A stretch of 64,000 nt of DNA from Coraliomargarita algicola (GTDB lineage: Bacteria; Verrucomicrobiota; Verrucomicrobiia; Opitutales; Coraliomargaritaceae): contig NZ_CP138858.1 of the NCBI RefSeq assembly GCF_033878955.1, forward strand, positions 806,001 through 870,000, given 5' to 3'. Made by a program: the position numbers and the translations under genes. Of the stretch, positions 54,879-64,000 are shown piece after piece. The notes beneath the pieces are model-generated. The model was not told the origin of the DNA. It saw only the letters and a list, made by a program, of their open reading frames with translations, and did not search any database. Positions within the stretch are counted from its first letter, which is position 1. Each line of letters starts with the position of its first letter.

Positions 54879-56174
54879 GGGAACTGGTTGCACGCGAATA
54901 CGGTGCACGACAGGCATTATCTGACCGCGAACCGAGCTCGCCAACAGATCGTCCACCTCACGCAATGCACGCCCTGCTCGTTCTAAGCCAGGTGCAGTCT
55001 CGGGTTGCGATTGCATCAACTCGTTCTGATTTTGACCGACGAATTGCTTCAAATAAAAGACCTCAAAGCGCTGTTTTTCACTCACTGCCGCATCGAGCTT
55101 TCGAAAGGCCGCTGAGAATGGATTTTCCAGAAACTCTGCGGCTAAATTGATTCCGTGCTCCAACTGATCTGAACTAAAGAGCTTAGATTCACTTCCCCAA
55201 GTCACCCTTGCTGACGGCGCACTCAAGCCAGAAACCTTCAGGACATAACGGTTTAGATCCTGATTAAAGGGCAAGAAAGGCAAAATACTAGTCACCGAAT
55301 CCGGGCGATCTCCCAGACCACGAACGAAACAGAAGGGATAGCGCGTGCTCTCGATTTCCAGTCCTTCAGACGACGCGGACAAGATCCGATGCCCTGCAGT
55401 CGAGCTGCCGCGGCCACTTTGCAGATCGAGCTCTAGCGTGCCGATGGCCCCCTCACAGCCCAAAGCTTTCAAGAAGGCATAAGCCATAATCAAGTGCCCA
55501 TTGGGCCCTGCATGCACGCCATCCGTAGGCCCCGCAACGGGATAACTCTCTCCCAAAGCTTGCTTCGCGCGGGCCATCACATCCAGCATAATGGTGTGCA
55601 CGTCGGCAAAGTCAGCCCCCTCCTCCATCGCGACCTCAGCCGCCAACTCACTGAGCTGACCGAGCGTCTGATTATATTCCTCTGCACTAATGGCAGTTTT
55701 TGGATTACGAAAAGTAAATGTATCCACAACTCCGGGCCCTCCCAACACAACTCGCCTCACACCAGACTGCTTAAAGCGGCGAACGATCTCAACCAAGCTT
55801 TGCCGATAGGTCGCGGCGACCTCATCATTAAGATAATCGTATCGCCCATCGTTCATGCCGAAACAAGTCGTCACGATCGCCGGCTCAAAGCTCTGGGCCC
55901 CCGCCTCCATTAGCTTTGCGTAACGCCCCGCCGTCATACCGCCCCAACCACACTGCACGGCACGCACCGCAGGCTCCGGCTGACAAGCGAGTAAGTAGCT
56001 TTCAAGAAAGACGCTGTAGACGCCTTGCTGGGTAATCGAGTCCCCACAAATCGCCCAAACATCGCCCGGGCGAAAGATCGGCTCCGAGCGAGTGGCTGCC
56101 GCAACGGTCAGTCCAGATCCGACCAAAGCCAACAGCACGCGGCTCACATTCATTAAATAGCTAACTTTCATCAT
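54876..56174 (-). CDS. Secreted SGNH/GDSL esterase
   Basis: 432 residues from ATG at 56174 (a second ATG is the next codon). The signal peptide is MNVSRVLLALVGSGLTVAAA. SGNH motifs are in order: S46 in ICGDSITQQG, the glycine block CGWGGMTA, N108 in CFGMNDG, and TDGVHAGPNGH with the D-x-x-H pair. This makes it a convincing acylesterase. A C-terminal 150-residue extension is beta/alpha mixed. It begins 3 bp after the stop of the SASA gene, so the two esterases are translationally coupled. Its 3' end contains the last of the AACAG repeats. Confidence 0.87.
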   Translation of the reverse strand: MMKVSYLMNVSRVLLALVGSGLTVAAATRSEPIFRPGDVWAICGDSITQQGVYSVFLESYLLACQPEPAVRAVQCGWGGMTAGRYAKLMEAGAQSFEPAIVTTCFGMNDGRYDYLNDEVAATYRQSLVEIVRRFKQSGVRRVVLGGPGVVDTFTFRNPKTAISAEEYNQTLGQLSELAAEVAMEEGADFADVHTIMLDVMARAKQALGESYPVAGPTDGVHAGPNGHLIMAYAFLKALGCEGAIGTLELDLQSGRGSSTAGHRILSASSEGLEIESTRYPFCFVRGLGDRPDSVTSILPFLPFNQDLNRYVLKVSGLSAPSARVTWGSESKLFSSDQLEHGINLAAEFLENPFSAAFRKLDAAVSEKQRFEVFYLKQFVGQNQNELMQSQPETAPGLERAGRALREVDDLLASSVRGQIMPVVHRIRVQPVP

Positions 56175-56177
56175 ACT

Positions 56178-58043
56178 CTAGTAATCCACGCCCTGCGCAG
56201 CCTCCGCCTCTAGCACTTGATCCAAATAAACACCGACTTTCTCAGCCCAAAGCTCACCATGATTCTTCAAGCCTAGTTCGCTAAAGTGTACCCCCACTCG
56301 ATTCTCCCCCAGCAATGTATCCGTATCAGGCCCGACCAACGCGATCCCCTCATCCCAAATACGTTGCTGCGCCAAACGCGTCGCCGGCGATAATGGGCGC
56401 TGACTCCCCGTGTAAGAAACCTGAGCCACCATCCAAGGGATATTCCATCCCGCAACTGAACGCGTCCCATCGATCACACGGGTGAGCGAATCGTAATAGG
56501 CTTCCGATGTGCCCTTAGCATCGGCTTCGCCCTGATGCCAGAGCAAGGCACGAAAGCCATTCGGCCCGAGCTGATGAATACGTGACATCAGCCAATAGAA
56601 AGGAAATTTCCCAGGCAGCCAGCGCTTCACAGGCGCCCCACCATGGCCCGTCACCGCAACGGCAACCGGCACCTGGTAACGCGCCACCATCGCATCACCA
56701 AAATATGTCCATGGACTGCCTCCCTGGCTACCATCCGTCGAGCCTGGTTGCGGATCTTCGCTCAAGCTCCAAGACTCGCCACTAAAACTAGATACCAAAC
56801 CGGTCTGCGTGCGAGCTGTCAACTTGCGGCGTTCACCGTAGTTAGTGGAATTGGATTGTCCGCAAATAACAAAAACTTCTCCAACACCCACATGCTCGAC
56901 ATGAACATCCGCCAACACCTCTTCGCCGCGACGCGCCTGCATCTCCAGGCGATACCAACCTCCCGCAGGAAGATCCACCCATTCCGAAAAACTCGCTGCC
57001 ACCGGCTTGCCGCCCAATTCCCGCCATCGATCCGGCAATTCACCACTTAATCCCGAACCCAAAAATCGATAGACCAGTGACTCCGTTCCAACTGGCACCG
57101 CCCCCGACAAAAGCACCTGCCCCTGCATTCGGCTCCGACGCTGAAACACCTGATAATCCTTGGGAGAAAACAAGGTCAACGCACCACTCACTGATGGCTT
57201 AGGCGATTGAAAAGCCAACTCTGCCATGCGGTAGCCTGGAACCGCATCCTCGCAGCGCTCTTTCAATTCGGCAGTCTCCTCATCAAGAATCGGCTTTGCT
57301 GTAATTGAAATCTCCCGCACCTCGTGAGGCTGAAGGGTCGCCTCCCACACCTGAAACAAGCCCTTTCGCCAGGCTTTTCCTGTCTCCTCACTCGGCCCCC
57401 AGATTCGGTCACCACCCTCAATCTGAACCTGCCACCACGCCGATACACCATCCTGATACCAAGTCGTATCCGACCACAATTGCACGGTTGGCGTACGGAG
57501 GCGTTCCCCACCCAAGGAAGCGACCGCACGCACAGTAGGATCGATCACCATCAACGCTTGCATCGGTTGGGAAGTCTTGTTTTCAACCCGGATCTGCACC
57601 CCCTCTGCTGCAAAATGATAGTGAACCGAAGCTCGCTCACCCTCTGCTCGTAGCGAATTCACATCCACTTGCTCGACCCGCTCCAAATCAACAGTTGTCC
57701 CCTGATAAAGAAAGAAGCCCCTAGAGCCGCCAAATGAATTTAGATCAGGTAAACCAGTTCCCAAACGCACAAAGCTGGGGCGATGCGAATTTGCCACCAA
57801 ACCATAAAACTCACCCGGTTGAATAAATCGCAGATCCAGCAAACTGCCGTCTTGCCCGACTTGCGCTTCTATGATCGGGTCTCCCTTTATAGAAATCCGC
57901 CACCGCCCCAGTTCCTCACGAATCGTAACCGTCTCTGAAAATGCACTCACGGCCAACAAAGCCGCCGGCAGATGACAAAGCAGCAAAAAAACAACAAGCG
58001 GTAGCCTGTAGAACAAGGGAGACACCAAAGCAACTCGTTTCAT
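56178..58043 (-). CDS. Secreted SASA-type SGNH esterase with N-terminal beta domain
   Basis: 621 residues with a hydrophobic signal region (LVVFLLLCHLPAALLAVSA). About 240 residues of beta-rich sequence without a recognised family precede the catalytic domain. That domain has S397 in FVICGQSNSTNYG, LLWHQGEADAKG and a VHFSELGLKNHG box, all typical of the sialate-O-acetylesterase-like SGNH group. It likely removes acyl groups from a glycan in the periplasm or outside. It leads a two-gene unit with the GDSL esterase at 56174. A candidate promoter with an adjacent AACAG array lies upstream. Confidence 0.85.
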   Translation of the reverse strand: MKRVALVSPLFYRLPLVVFLLLCHLPAALLAVSAFSETVTIREELGRWRISIKGDPIIEAQVGQDGSLLDLRFIQPGEFYGLVANSHRPSFVRLGTGLPDLNSFGGSRGFFLYQGTTVDLERVEQVDVNSLRAEGERASVHYHFAAEGVQIRVENKTSQPMQALMVIDPTVRAVASLGGERLRTPTVQLWSDTTWYQDGVSAWWQVQIEGGDRIWGPSEETGKAWRKGLFQVWEATLQPHEVREISITAKPILDEETAELKERCEDAVPGYRMAELAFQSPKPSVSGALTLFSPKDYQVFQRRSRMQGQVLLSGAVPVGTESLVYRFLGSGLSGELPDRWRELGGKPVAASFSEWVDLPAGGWYRLEMQARRGEEVLADVHVEHVGVGEVFVICGQSNSTNYGERRKLTARTQTGLVSSFSGESWSLSEDPQPGSTDGSQGGSPWTYFGDAMVARYQVPVAVAVTGHGGAPVKRWLPGKFPFYWLMSRIHQLGPNGFRALLWHQGEADAKGTSEAYYDSLTRVIDGTRSVAGWNIPWMVAQVSYTGSQRPLSPATRLAQQRIWDEGIALVGPDTDTLLGENRVGVHFSELGLKNHGELWAEKVGVYLDQVLEAEAAQGVDY

Positions 58044-58090
58044 TTAAATAGCGTTAGATGGGGATTTAACAGAACCTGACAAGACTGGGT

Positions 58091-58119
58091 TCATAATTTG
58101 AATTAGAAGACCAAGTCAA
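58091..58119 (-). promoter_or_regulatory. Candidate sigma-70 promoter of the 58043 unit
   Basis: On the minus strand, TTGACT (58119-58114), 17 bp, then TTATGA (58096-58091). The AACAG array begins 11 bp upstream of the -35, nearly the same geometry as at 54832. Confidence 0.5.
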
Positions 58120-58130
58120 ACACAATCAAA

Positions 58131-58166
58131 AACAGTATAAACAGGACGAACAGTTAGAACAGTTAA
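58131..58166. promoter_or_regulatory. Four 9-bp AACAG direct repeats, array 2
   Basis: AACAG starts at 58131, 58140, 58149 and 58158 with an exact 9-bp period. The units are AACAGTATA, AACAGGACG, AACAGTTAG and AACAGTTAA. The array lies between divergent genes 58043 (-) and 58256 (+), next to candidate -35 boxes on both sides. Confidence 0.65.
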
Positions 58167-58168
58167 GA

Positions 58169-58198
58169 TTGACTTCAATCCATTCGCGTAAATAGTCT
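58169..58198 (+). promoter_or_regulatory. Candidate promoter of the 58256 gene
   Basis: TTGACT (58169-58174), 18 bp, TAGTCT (58193-58198). The -35 starts 3 bp after the AACAG array. The -10 is weak. Confidence 0.35.
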
Positions 58199-58255
58199 TT
58201 TAATTCTACTCATCTCCCCCCCACATAACGTACCCACAATTAATCGATCTTATTG

Positions 58256-58942
58256 ATGAATTCTCACATTAAATCGTTGCTGAATCATATCGCATCCGAT
58301 CAGCCAACTCGAATTTTGGCATTCGGTTCCTCCAATACTGAACGACTCTGCCCCGGCATGCATTGGTTCGATTGCTTTGAAATGGCTCTACATCAGAACC
58401 ACGGGCCCCGAGCGCATTGCATCAACGTCGGCGTCGGCGGCAATACCACTCGCCACTTACTGGCCCGTTTCGAAAGCGACGCCGCCTTCTATAAGCCACA
58501 CGCAGCATTCCTGACAATCGGCGGCAATGACTGCAAACCTGAAGAAGAACTAGATGCTACAGAGTTCGAAGCCAACCTAAACGAGCTCTGGAAACGCTTC
58601 GATGCCATAGGCACTCATGTCATCTTCCAAACCTACTATGCCGTCATATCCGACGGCAGCGAGCGCTTCCAGAAATTCTACCTTTATATGGATCTCATCC
58701 GTAAAGTCGCTCGCGAACGAGACGCCACCTTAATCGACCACTTGGCTCGCTGGGAACCGTTACGCCAACAACGCCCCGATCTCTACAAGCCGCTGATGGG
58801 CGACGCCTTTCACCTGATCGCCCGCGGCAACAAGGTCGTCGGCCTCGACATCGCCCGCACCTTTGGTTGGCAAATGCGGCCAGAAATGGAACACTGGGCG
58901 GAAGCGTTCATGATCCAACAAACAATGGATCAGTTCAGCTAA
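58256..58942 (+). CDS. Cytoplasmic SGNH/GDSL esterase
   Basis: 228 residues from ATG at 58256, with an in-frame TTG just before. No signal peptide is visible. Motifs: S26 in LAFGSSNTERLC (with S25 where GDSL enzymes usually have D), INVGVGGNTTRH, LTIGGNDCK (block III), and GDAFHLIARGN carrying the D-x-x-H pair. It is close in length to single-domain SGNH acylesterases. It is divergent from the 58043 esterase unit across the AACAG array, and 18 bp ahead of the frameshifted cassette-A gene. It may deacylate imported oligosaccharides. Confidence 0.85.
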   Translation: MNSHIKSLLNHIASDQPTRILAFGSSNTERLCPGMHWFDCFEMALHQNHGPRAHCINVGVGGNTTRHLLARFESDAAFYKPHAAFLTIGGNDCKPEEELDATEFEANLNELWKRFDAIGTHVIFQTYYAVISDGSERFQKFYLYMDLIRKVARERDATLIDHLARWEPLRQQRPDLYKPLMGDAFHLIARGNKVVGLDIARTFGWQMRPEMEHWAEAFMIQQTMDQFS

Positions 58943-58960
58943 ACCAATCAACTGACCACG

Positions 58961-61900
58961 ATGCCTGACTTGCGCCCCCAGCAAAACGCCCCTTCTAGCC
59001 ACAGCTACAGTGGTGGCTTCGCCCTAGTCATCGCGCTCTCCCTGATGGCATTTATATTGCTACTGTTAATGTCGTTAACAGCTGTCGTTCGCGTAGAAAC
59101 ACAAAGCAGTAAAATTCAAACGGAAATATCGCTCGCGCGCTCCAATGCCTTGCTTGGCTTACAAATCGCCATTGGCGACCTGCAAAAGACCGCCGGCCCG
59201 GATCAAAGAGTGAGCGCGACAGCCGACCTCAGCGGCAGGCCCCCTCTCGACACGCAGCAGCATTGGACCGGAGTGTGGGATGTCAGCAACCAAGACCCGT
59301 TTACAACTCACAGCACTCCTCCCCTGTTACAATGGTTGGTCTCTGGCCTGGATACCTCCGGTGCCAAATTACAACCGAACAGCGTCGTCAACGACCCAGT
59401 GACTCTGATAGAAAACTCTATTGTTCCGGAAAATTCGGTCATCGCCGGACGCGTGCCGCTACAATCAGTCGACGCCGTCACCAATGGGCACTACGCCTTC
59501 TGGATCGGCGACGAAGGTGTCAAAGCTAAGATCAACACCATCGACCCGCACCATGACGGCAATAGTACGGAGTCATTCTTTTCACAATTATCCGCGCAGC
59601 GATTTGGAATCGAAGCCATTAGCAGCAGCGAAAGCGGTGACGACTTGGGTGCATTGATCTCGCCTCTGGAACCTCTGACGGCACACACACTCAAACGCCT
59701 ACAAAGCGGCCAAGAATTCAGCTTTCTCCACACAGACCTGGAGGCCCTACAAGCCAATCGTATTCATGATATCACGACCTACAGCTATGGATTACTGACC
59801 GACACCCAAAATGGCGGCTTAAAAAAGGATCTCAGTCTCGCCTTCGAAATGGATCTCAGTGATTTCAACAGGTACAGGCATTTTCGCCGCTGATGGCGAG
59901 TCCGCACCTTACGTTGACGATCATCTCGTCAACTACCTGTTTACTTTCGATCAATTTCAAGCCCCCTTTCCTAAGATAGCTGACCCACTCGTACGCGGCC
60001 CAACCTGGCATCTATTACGAAACTACTATCGCCTCTATAAACAAGATGACCCGGATCGCTTCGAGGACTACAAAATAGGCAATCCACTTGGCGTCGAATC
60101 ACAAGGCAGCGGTTTCAAGATCGCCGCACGTTCCTATTTCCCGATGACGGAGAAAAACCAGCCGCAGGCCTCCGAACTCCCGCAAGCCTACTATGACCTA
60201 CATTTGGACCCGAACGTAAATAACACCTTCGAAGCCAACACAGGCACAGAACCCATCCTTCGCGTCACGGATATGGCAATTAGCCCACTAGTCACACGTG
60301 TCCAATATTTCTTAAGTCTCCAGGCTGTCAGAATCGATCCAGTTGCCCCTGAAACTGAAGTCAAATACCGCCTCGACCTCCTGCTAGACCCGGTTGTTAC
60401 ATTATGGAATCCTTATAATGTCGCCCTGAGCTACGACAAATTAAGAGTCACGGCGGAAGCCTTCAAGATTCCGATGGAAATATTCATCCGCGAACCAGAC
60501 ACACCCGAAGAGTCAATCAATACCTATTTAGGTCTGCTCGCGAATCCGGGTAGTGATCGCTCCACCATCTCATTGGACCTAACCGATACAGAAACTTTAG
60601 CTCCGGGGGAAATCAAAGTCTATGCGGACTCCGACCTGAGTCTGGCCTCCGGTAGAATTTCCGGCGAATTGCTTCCCTACACGAAGAGCATCATTGATCA
60701 AACCGGCTATCGTTTCACTAAAATTAACCAGCAGGACTCAGATCCTGGAACAGAGTTGTATTTGGCTCCCGATAGCGACATCCGCTTAGAAGCGTCCTCA
60801 AACAGTGGTCTTAGTTTATACACAACGCTCTACCGGAACTTATCATCCGGAGAAGAACGCACAGGTATTACACTCGGCTCGATTCGATCCACCTCCAACG
60901 AAAGCACAGAGTTTAATTGGCCCCCTGCGGACCCGCCCGAGTATATAAAAATTCAAGACATCAGCGACACGATGAGTCCCAGCAAGCACCCGGTAGGCGT
61001 ATTCGACATACACCTACGCCCCGAGGACACAAATGTTCCCGTCCAATTCCTCACCCATTATAATCCACGTGCCACCAGCTTTCGCCAATACACAGGCATC
61101 TACTACGACGGTGAAGATGGCACTTCACCTGGCAATTACCGCTGCGAACTAGTCACGTTCTCCAATTGGAATAATCAGGAACTCGCGATTGCCAACGACG
61201 GAAGCGGTTACTGGGGCGAAAGCGTCGCAAGTGGACAAACGAAGGTAGTCCTCTTCGAACTCCCCACCACACCACTGCATTCTCTTGCGGCCTTCCAACA
61301 CGTAAACAACATTTCCAACTATACACAAGAGCCCGCCTATATCGTGGGTAATTCACATGCCAGCCCTTTCATTCCACCCAATGCGGTCACCCGCACAATT
61401 GAAGTCGACTCGACTGGGCGCACACAAGTCGACTGGTCCTACCTCTGTAACTCTGCCCTATGGGACAGCTATTTCTTTTCCAGTATCGGCCCTCGCCCAG
61501 ACCTCGATCTCTCTGACAATGAGTTCGAATCTATTTTCCAATATTACCTGGACGGCCAGCCTCTGCCCAATTCACGCATGCAATTCATTGGCTCCGACTC
61601 CAGCGCGACGCTCGCCGAATTATCCTCTTCTTCCAACAACAGCAAAATTGCTGCCGACGCCTATGCAAACATCGCCACTCACCTGATGGTCGATGGGGCC
61701 TTTAATATAAACTCCACTTCAATCGAAGCCTGGAAAGCTCTGCTCAGCTCACGCAACGGTTTGGACATTCGCTACCTGAGCGGAAACAGCAGCCAAATCG
61801 CCAGCAAGCAGGATAGCCCTTTCAGCCGAACCAGTCTCCCCAGTGGTGATGCCAACGATGATTGGTCAGGCTACCGCTCCCTCAGCGAATCCGAAGTCCA

Positions 61901-62414
61901 AAGCCTGGCAGAAGAAATCGTAGACCAAGTACTGCTACGTGGCCCATTTACTTCCCTTGCTGATTTTGTCAATCGACGCTTGGATAATGACCTCTCAAGC
62001 GCATTAAAAGGACCGCTTCAAGCTGCGATTGATCAAACTAGCATAAACAATCAGTTTTCTGATGAAGTCGTGCTATCAGACCTCGATAGCGACATGCAAT
62101 ATCCCAATCACGCCGTCGGTCCGATTGCTGCGGGTGCCCCCGGCTACTTACGCCAAAGCGACCTGCTCATGACCTTAGGCCCTGTCATGAGCGCGCGATC
62201 CGACACATTTACCATTCGCGCATATGGCGACTACATCCATCCGGTCACTGGCGAAAAAACAGAAGCACTCTGCGAAGCAGTCATTCAAAGAACCCCATAT
62301 TACGTGAGCAATGCAAATGATCCTACCGATACAGTGCTGGATGCGACTAACGATAAATTCGGAAGACGTTTCGTAATCCGCTCCTTTCGCTGGCTTGATA
62401 ACGATCAAATTTAA
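58961..62414 (+). pseudogene. Second cassette A-like pseudopilin gene, disrupted by a +1 frameshift
   Basis: Starts at ATG 58961 with GGFALVIALSLMAFILLLLM, ARSNALLGLQIAIGDLQKTAGPDQR and ITTYSYGLLTDTQNGGLKKD, closely matching the intact copy at 10335. The first frame stops at 59893. The rest (59859-62414) continues one base later with RGPTWHLLRNYYRLYKQDDP to the C terminus SDTFTIRAYG, EALCEAVIQRTPYYVS. Removing one T from CATTTT just before the stop would read HFAADGESAP and restore one frame of about 1150 residues; skipping the A before GGT would also do. It may be a pseudogene, an assembly error, or a rare frameshifting gene. It is followed by a partner gene with another +1 shift. Confidence 0.7.
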
Positions 62415-62423
62415 GAAGTATCT

Positions 62424-63126
62424 ATGAAAAAATTTATTTGGATATTCGTATTGGTGACGCTCGCATTCTCGCTGAGTATCAGAGCTCAAACAGAAGACGA
62501 CACAATCTCCATCCGCTTCAGCACTTTTGCATGGAAAGGTACCGATACCCGAGACCTGCATTACCTTAAAAACGGGCAACTTGAACCACTTCAAATTTCC
62601 CAGGCTTTCTACAAAGGGCCCTTTGACTATACTGGCCCCAACCCAATCGTCTTCTACAAAAAAATACGCTCCGAAGACGGCACGATGATCCCCACCCCCG
62701 TGGCTTCGGCTCCAATCAATCCGGCCTTCAAGGATGTCTTCCTTCTTTTTCTTAAATCCCCCAACGAATCCGCAGATTCAGAACAGCAGCTACACATTTT
62801 AAGCATCGACAATCAATTAGCAACCTTCCCCCAAGGGGCCTATCGCATATACAACCTAAGTGAGTATGAAGTCGGAGGCATTTTCTCAGATCAAAAGTTT
62901 ACAATCCCAGGCAAAGGATTCAAAACCATTGATCTTAACGGTTCCGAGCATGTGGATGTGCGTATCCATTTTAGGTACGAAAATCAACGATGAGTGGATC
63001 TCACAAATCAACACCCGCTGGCGGCACGATACACTCACTCGAAATATTGTTTTCGTCACCGACGCCCCCAACAGTCGTCGCCCCAAACTAGAACTCAAAA
63101 CAATCACTCAATACTTCACCGAGTAA
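62424..63126 (+). pseudogene. Second copy of the small secreted cassette partner, disrupted by a +1 frameshift
   Basis: ATG at 62424 opens a signal peptide (WIFVLVTLAFSLSIRAQ). The frame stops at 62993 after VDVRIHFRYENQR. The next frame, joined at CATTTTAGG near 62970, continues NDEWISQINTRWRHDTLTRN and ends at 63126; this aligns with the NGEWSEQYAQRLFIDPQ tail of the intact homologue at 13663. One extra base (one T of CATTTT, or the A of AGG) explains the break. The function is unknown. The conserved pairing with cassette A in both loci shows that the two work together when intact. Confidence 0.65.
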
Positions 63127-63138
63127 TCACAGTTATAT

Positions 63139-64000
63139 ATGGAAAATTCATCCATCGTCTTTCGCGGCTATACACCGATTCATTGCTGCTGTGATGCCAC
63201 CTGGCGGCGTTTGCCCAATGGAGAGCAAGCGGTCTTCTTTATGACCGGCGGCAACTTCGAACCGGAAAGTTCAAACTTCGTTGTCATGTGTCGCAGCCAC
63301 GACGAAGGCCAAACCTGGGGCGAACACGAAATTATTCACCAAAGCGAGGCCTGCAAAGCTGACCTCGAGAAGGTGCCTCACAATATGGACCCCAACTGGA
63401 AGGATCGCTGTGTGCCGGAAATCGCGACCACCATGTCTGAAGTCATTGTCGATGGGGATACAGTTTGTGTCTATCTCCAAATTCATGATGGCCACTTCGG
63501 GCACTGGCGCACTGCAGTCACACGCAGCACAGATAACGGTCATACTTGGAGCACTCCCGAACTGTTTGAAGCGAAGCCTAAACGCTCGATGATCCGCAAT
63601 CTCTATCTGACAAGCTGGGGAGAATATCTACTGCCTTACCAATTCCAGCCGACCAATGGGGATTCCGAAGAGAGCTTCATGGACGACCCCAATAAATTGG
63701 CTCAAATCAACGGCGTGCTTATCGGAACTGGCAAGAATGGTCCCTGGGAGCAAGGTGGTGAAGTGCAAGGGCCTCATGGATGGGCCGAAGTCAATGTAAT
63801 CGAACTCAGCAATGAACAACTCGTCATGCTCTGCCGCAGCGATGAAGGCTACCTCATGCGCAGTGAATCTAGCGACCGCGGGCGCAGTTGGACCGAATAC
63901 GTAAAAACCGACATACCGAACCCCGGCAGCAAATTCCGGCTCTTCAAGCTGAAGCAAGGTGGCATCCTCTTACTTCACAATCCCAGCAATCAAGTCCATC
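63139..64000 (+). CDS. Sialidase-like BNR-repeat protein, N-terminal part (runs off window)
   Basis: ATG at 63139; the frame is open to the right edge, about 287 residues. Three Asp-box (BNR) motifs are visible: SHDEGQTW, STDNGHTW and SSDRGRSW, at roughly 54, 132 and 250. These mark blades of a six-bladed propeller of the sialidase/neuraminidase superfamily. No signal peptide is present, so it may act in the cytoplasm on imported oligosaccharides, or have a non-sialidase activity. The catalytic arginine triad cannot be assigned from the fragment. It follows the frameshifted cassette partner by 12 bp. Confidence 0.8.
   Translation, partial: MENSSIVFRGYTPIHCCCDATWRRLPNGEQAVFFMTGGNFEPESSNFVVMCRSHDEGQTWGEHEIIHQSEACKADLEKVPHNMDPNWKDRCVPEIATTMSEVIVDGDTVCVYLQIHDGHFGHWRTAVTRSTDNGHTWSTPELFEAKPKRSMIRNLYLTSWGEYLLPYQFQPTNGDSEESFMDDPNKLAQINGVLIGTGKNGPWEQGGEVQGPHGWAEVNVIELSNEQLVMLCRSDEGYLMRSESSDRGRSWTEYVKTDIPNPGSKFRLFKLKQGGILLLHNPSNQVH

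Noticed and set aside
58091..58198. Riboswitch or RNA gene upstream of the esterase genes
   Set aside because: The structure is explained better by repeats and promoters, with no conserved stem arrangement.

Overview
This 64 kb window looks like chromosomal DNA of a Verrucomicrobiota bacterium, most likely a marine Opitutae/Puniceicoccales relative of the Coraliomargarita/Lentimonas type. The evidence is three PEP-CTERM proteins, two copies of a gene resembling Verru_Chthon cassette protein A, an H-X9-DG-like pseudopilin, many sulfatases and esterases, and GntR-headed sugar-sensor regulators. The family calls are made by eye from motifs; no database was searched. No tRNA, rRNA, CRISPR array, integrase or transposase was seen.

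Almost every gene belongs to complex-carbohydrate breakdown. It is organised as several transcription units, most with their own AraR-like regulator (GntR winged helix plus LacI-type sensor). (1) Minus strand, 10025 to 1: an unclassified TIM-barrel-like protein, a regulator, an SGNH esterase, a LamG/PEP-CTERM protein, a large GH39-like enzyme with LamG and CBM domains, and the start of a six-hairpin glycosidase. (2) 10335-14403, plus: an intact pseudopilin cassette A gene and its small secreted partner. (3) 14581-19910, minus: two sulfatases and a 721-residue putative glycosidase, with a divergent regulator at 20009. (4) 21092-25895, minus: an acetyl-xylan-esterase-like enzyme, a sulfatase and a six-hairpin glycosidase. 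(5) 25896-26741: a gene-poor stretch with a decayed gene. (6) 26742-33739, plus: a GH35/DUF5597-like enzyme, a regulator, a PEP-CTERM protein, a GH71-like protein, a pseudopilin and a chimeric, frameshifted relic. (7) 33822-39248: a regulator divergent from a DUF5107-TPR protein and an esterase. (8) 39249-39650: a tandem repeat with hairpins between convergent genes. (9) 39651-58043, minus: two head-to-tail paralogous glycosidase-like proteins, a second copy of the unit-1 TIM-barrel family, a sialate-O-acetylesterase-like enzyme, a GH42-like giant, a PEP-CTERM autotransporter-repeat protein, a regulator, an SGNH esterase and a second SASA esterase. (10) 58256-64000, plus: an SGNH esterase, a frameshifted second copy of the pseudopilin cassette pair, and the start of a sialidase-like (BNR) gene.

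The genes read as a peeling line for a sulfated, acylated polysaccharide. Secreted esterases and glycosidases work outside. Sulfatases and many glycosidases without signal peptides presumably work in the cytoplasm. PEP-CTERM proteins are probably sorted to the surface by an exosortase encoded elsewhere. No transporter and no sulfatase-maturating enzyme is present. The most notable non-coding signals are two arrays of four 9-bp AACAG repeats with the same spacing to likely -35 boxes, AraR-like palindromes by the 34862 regulator, a 31-nt element shared by two promoters in unit 1, and a 93-95 bp tandem repeat. The second pseudopilin cassette carries two separate +1 frameshifts.
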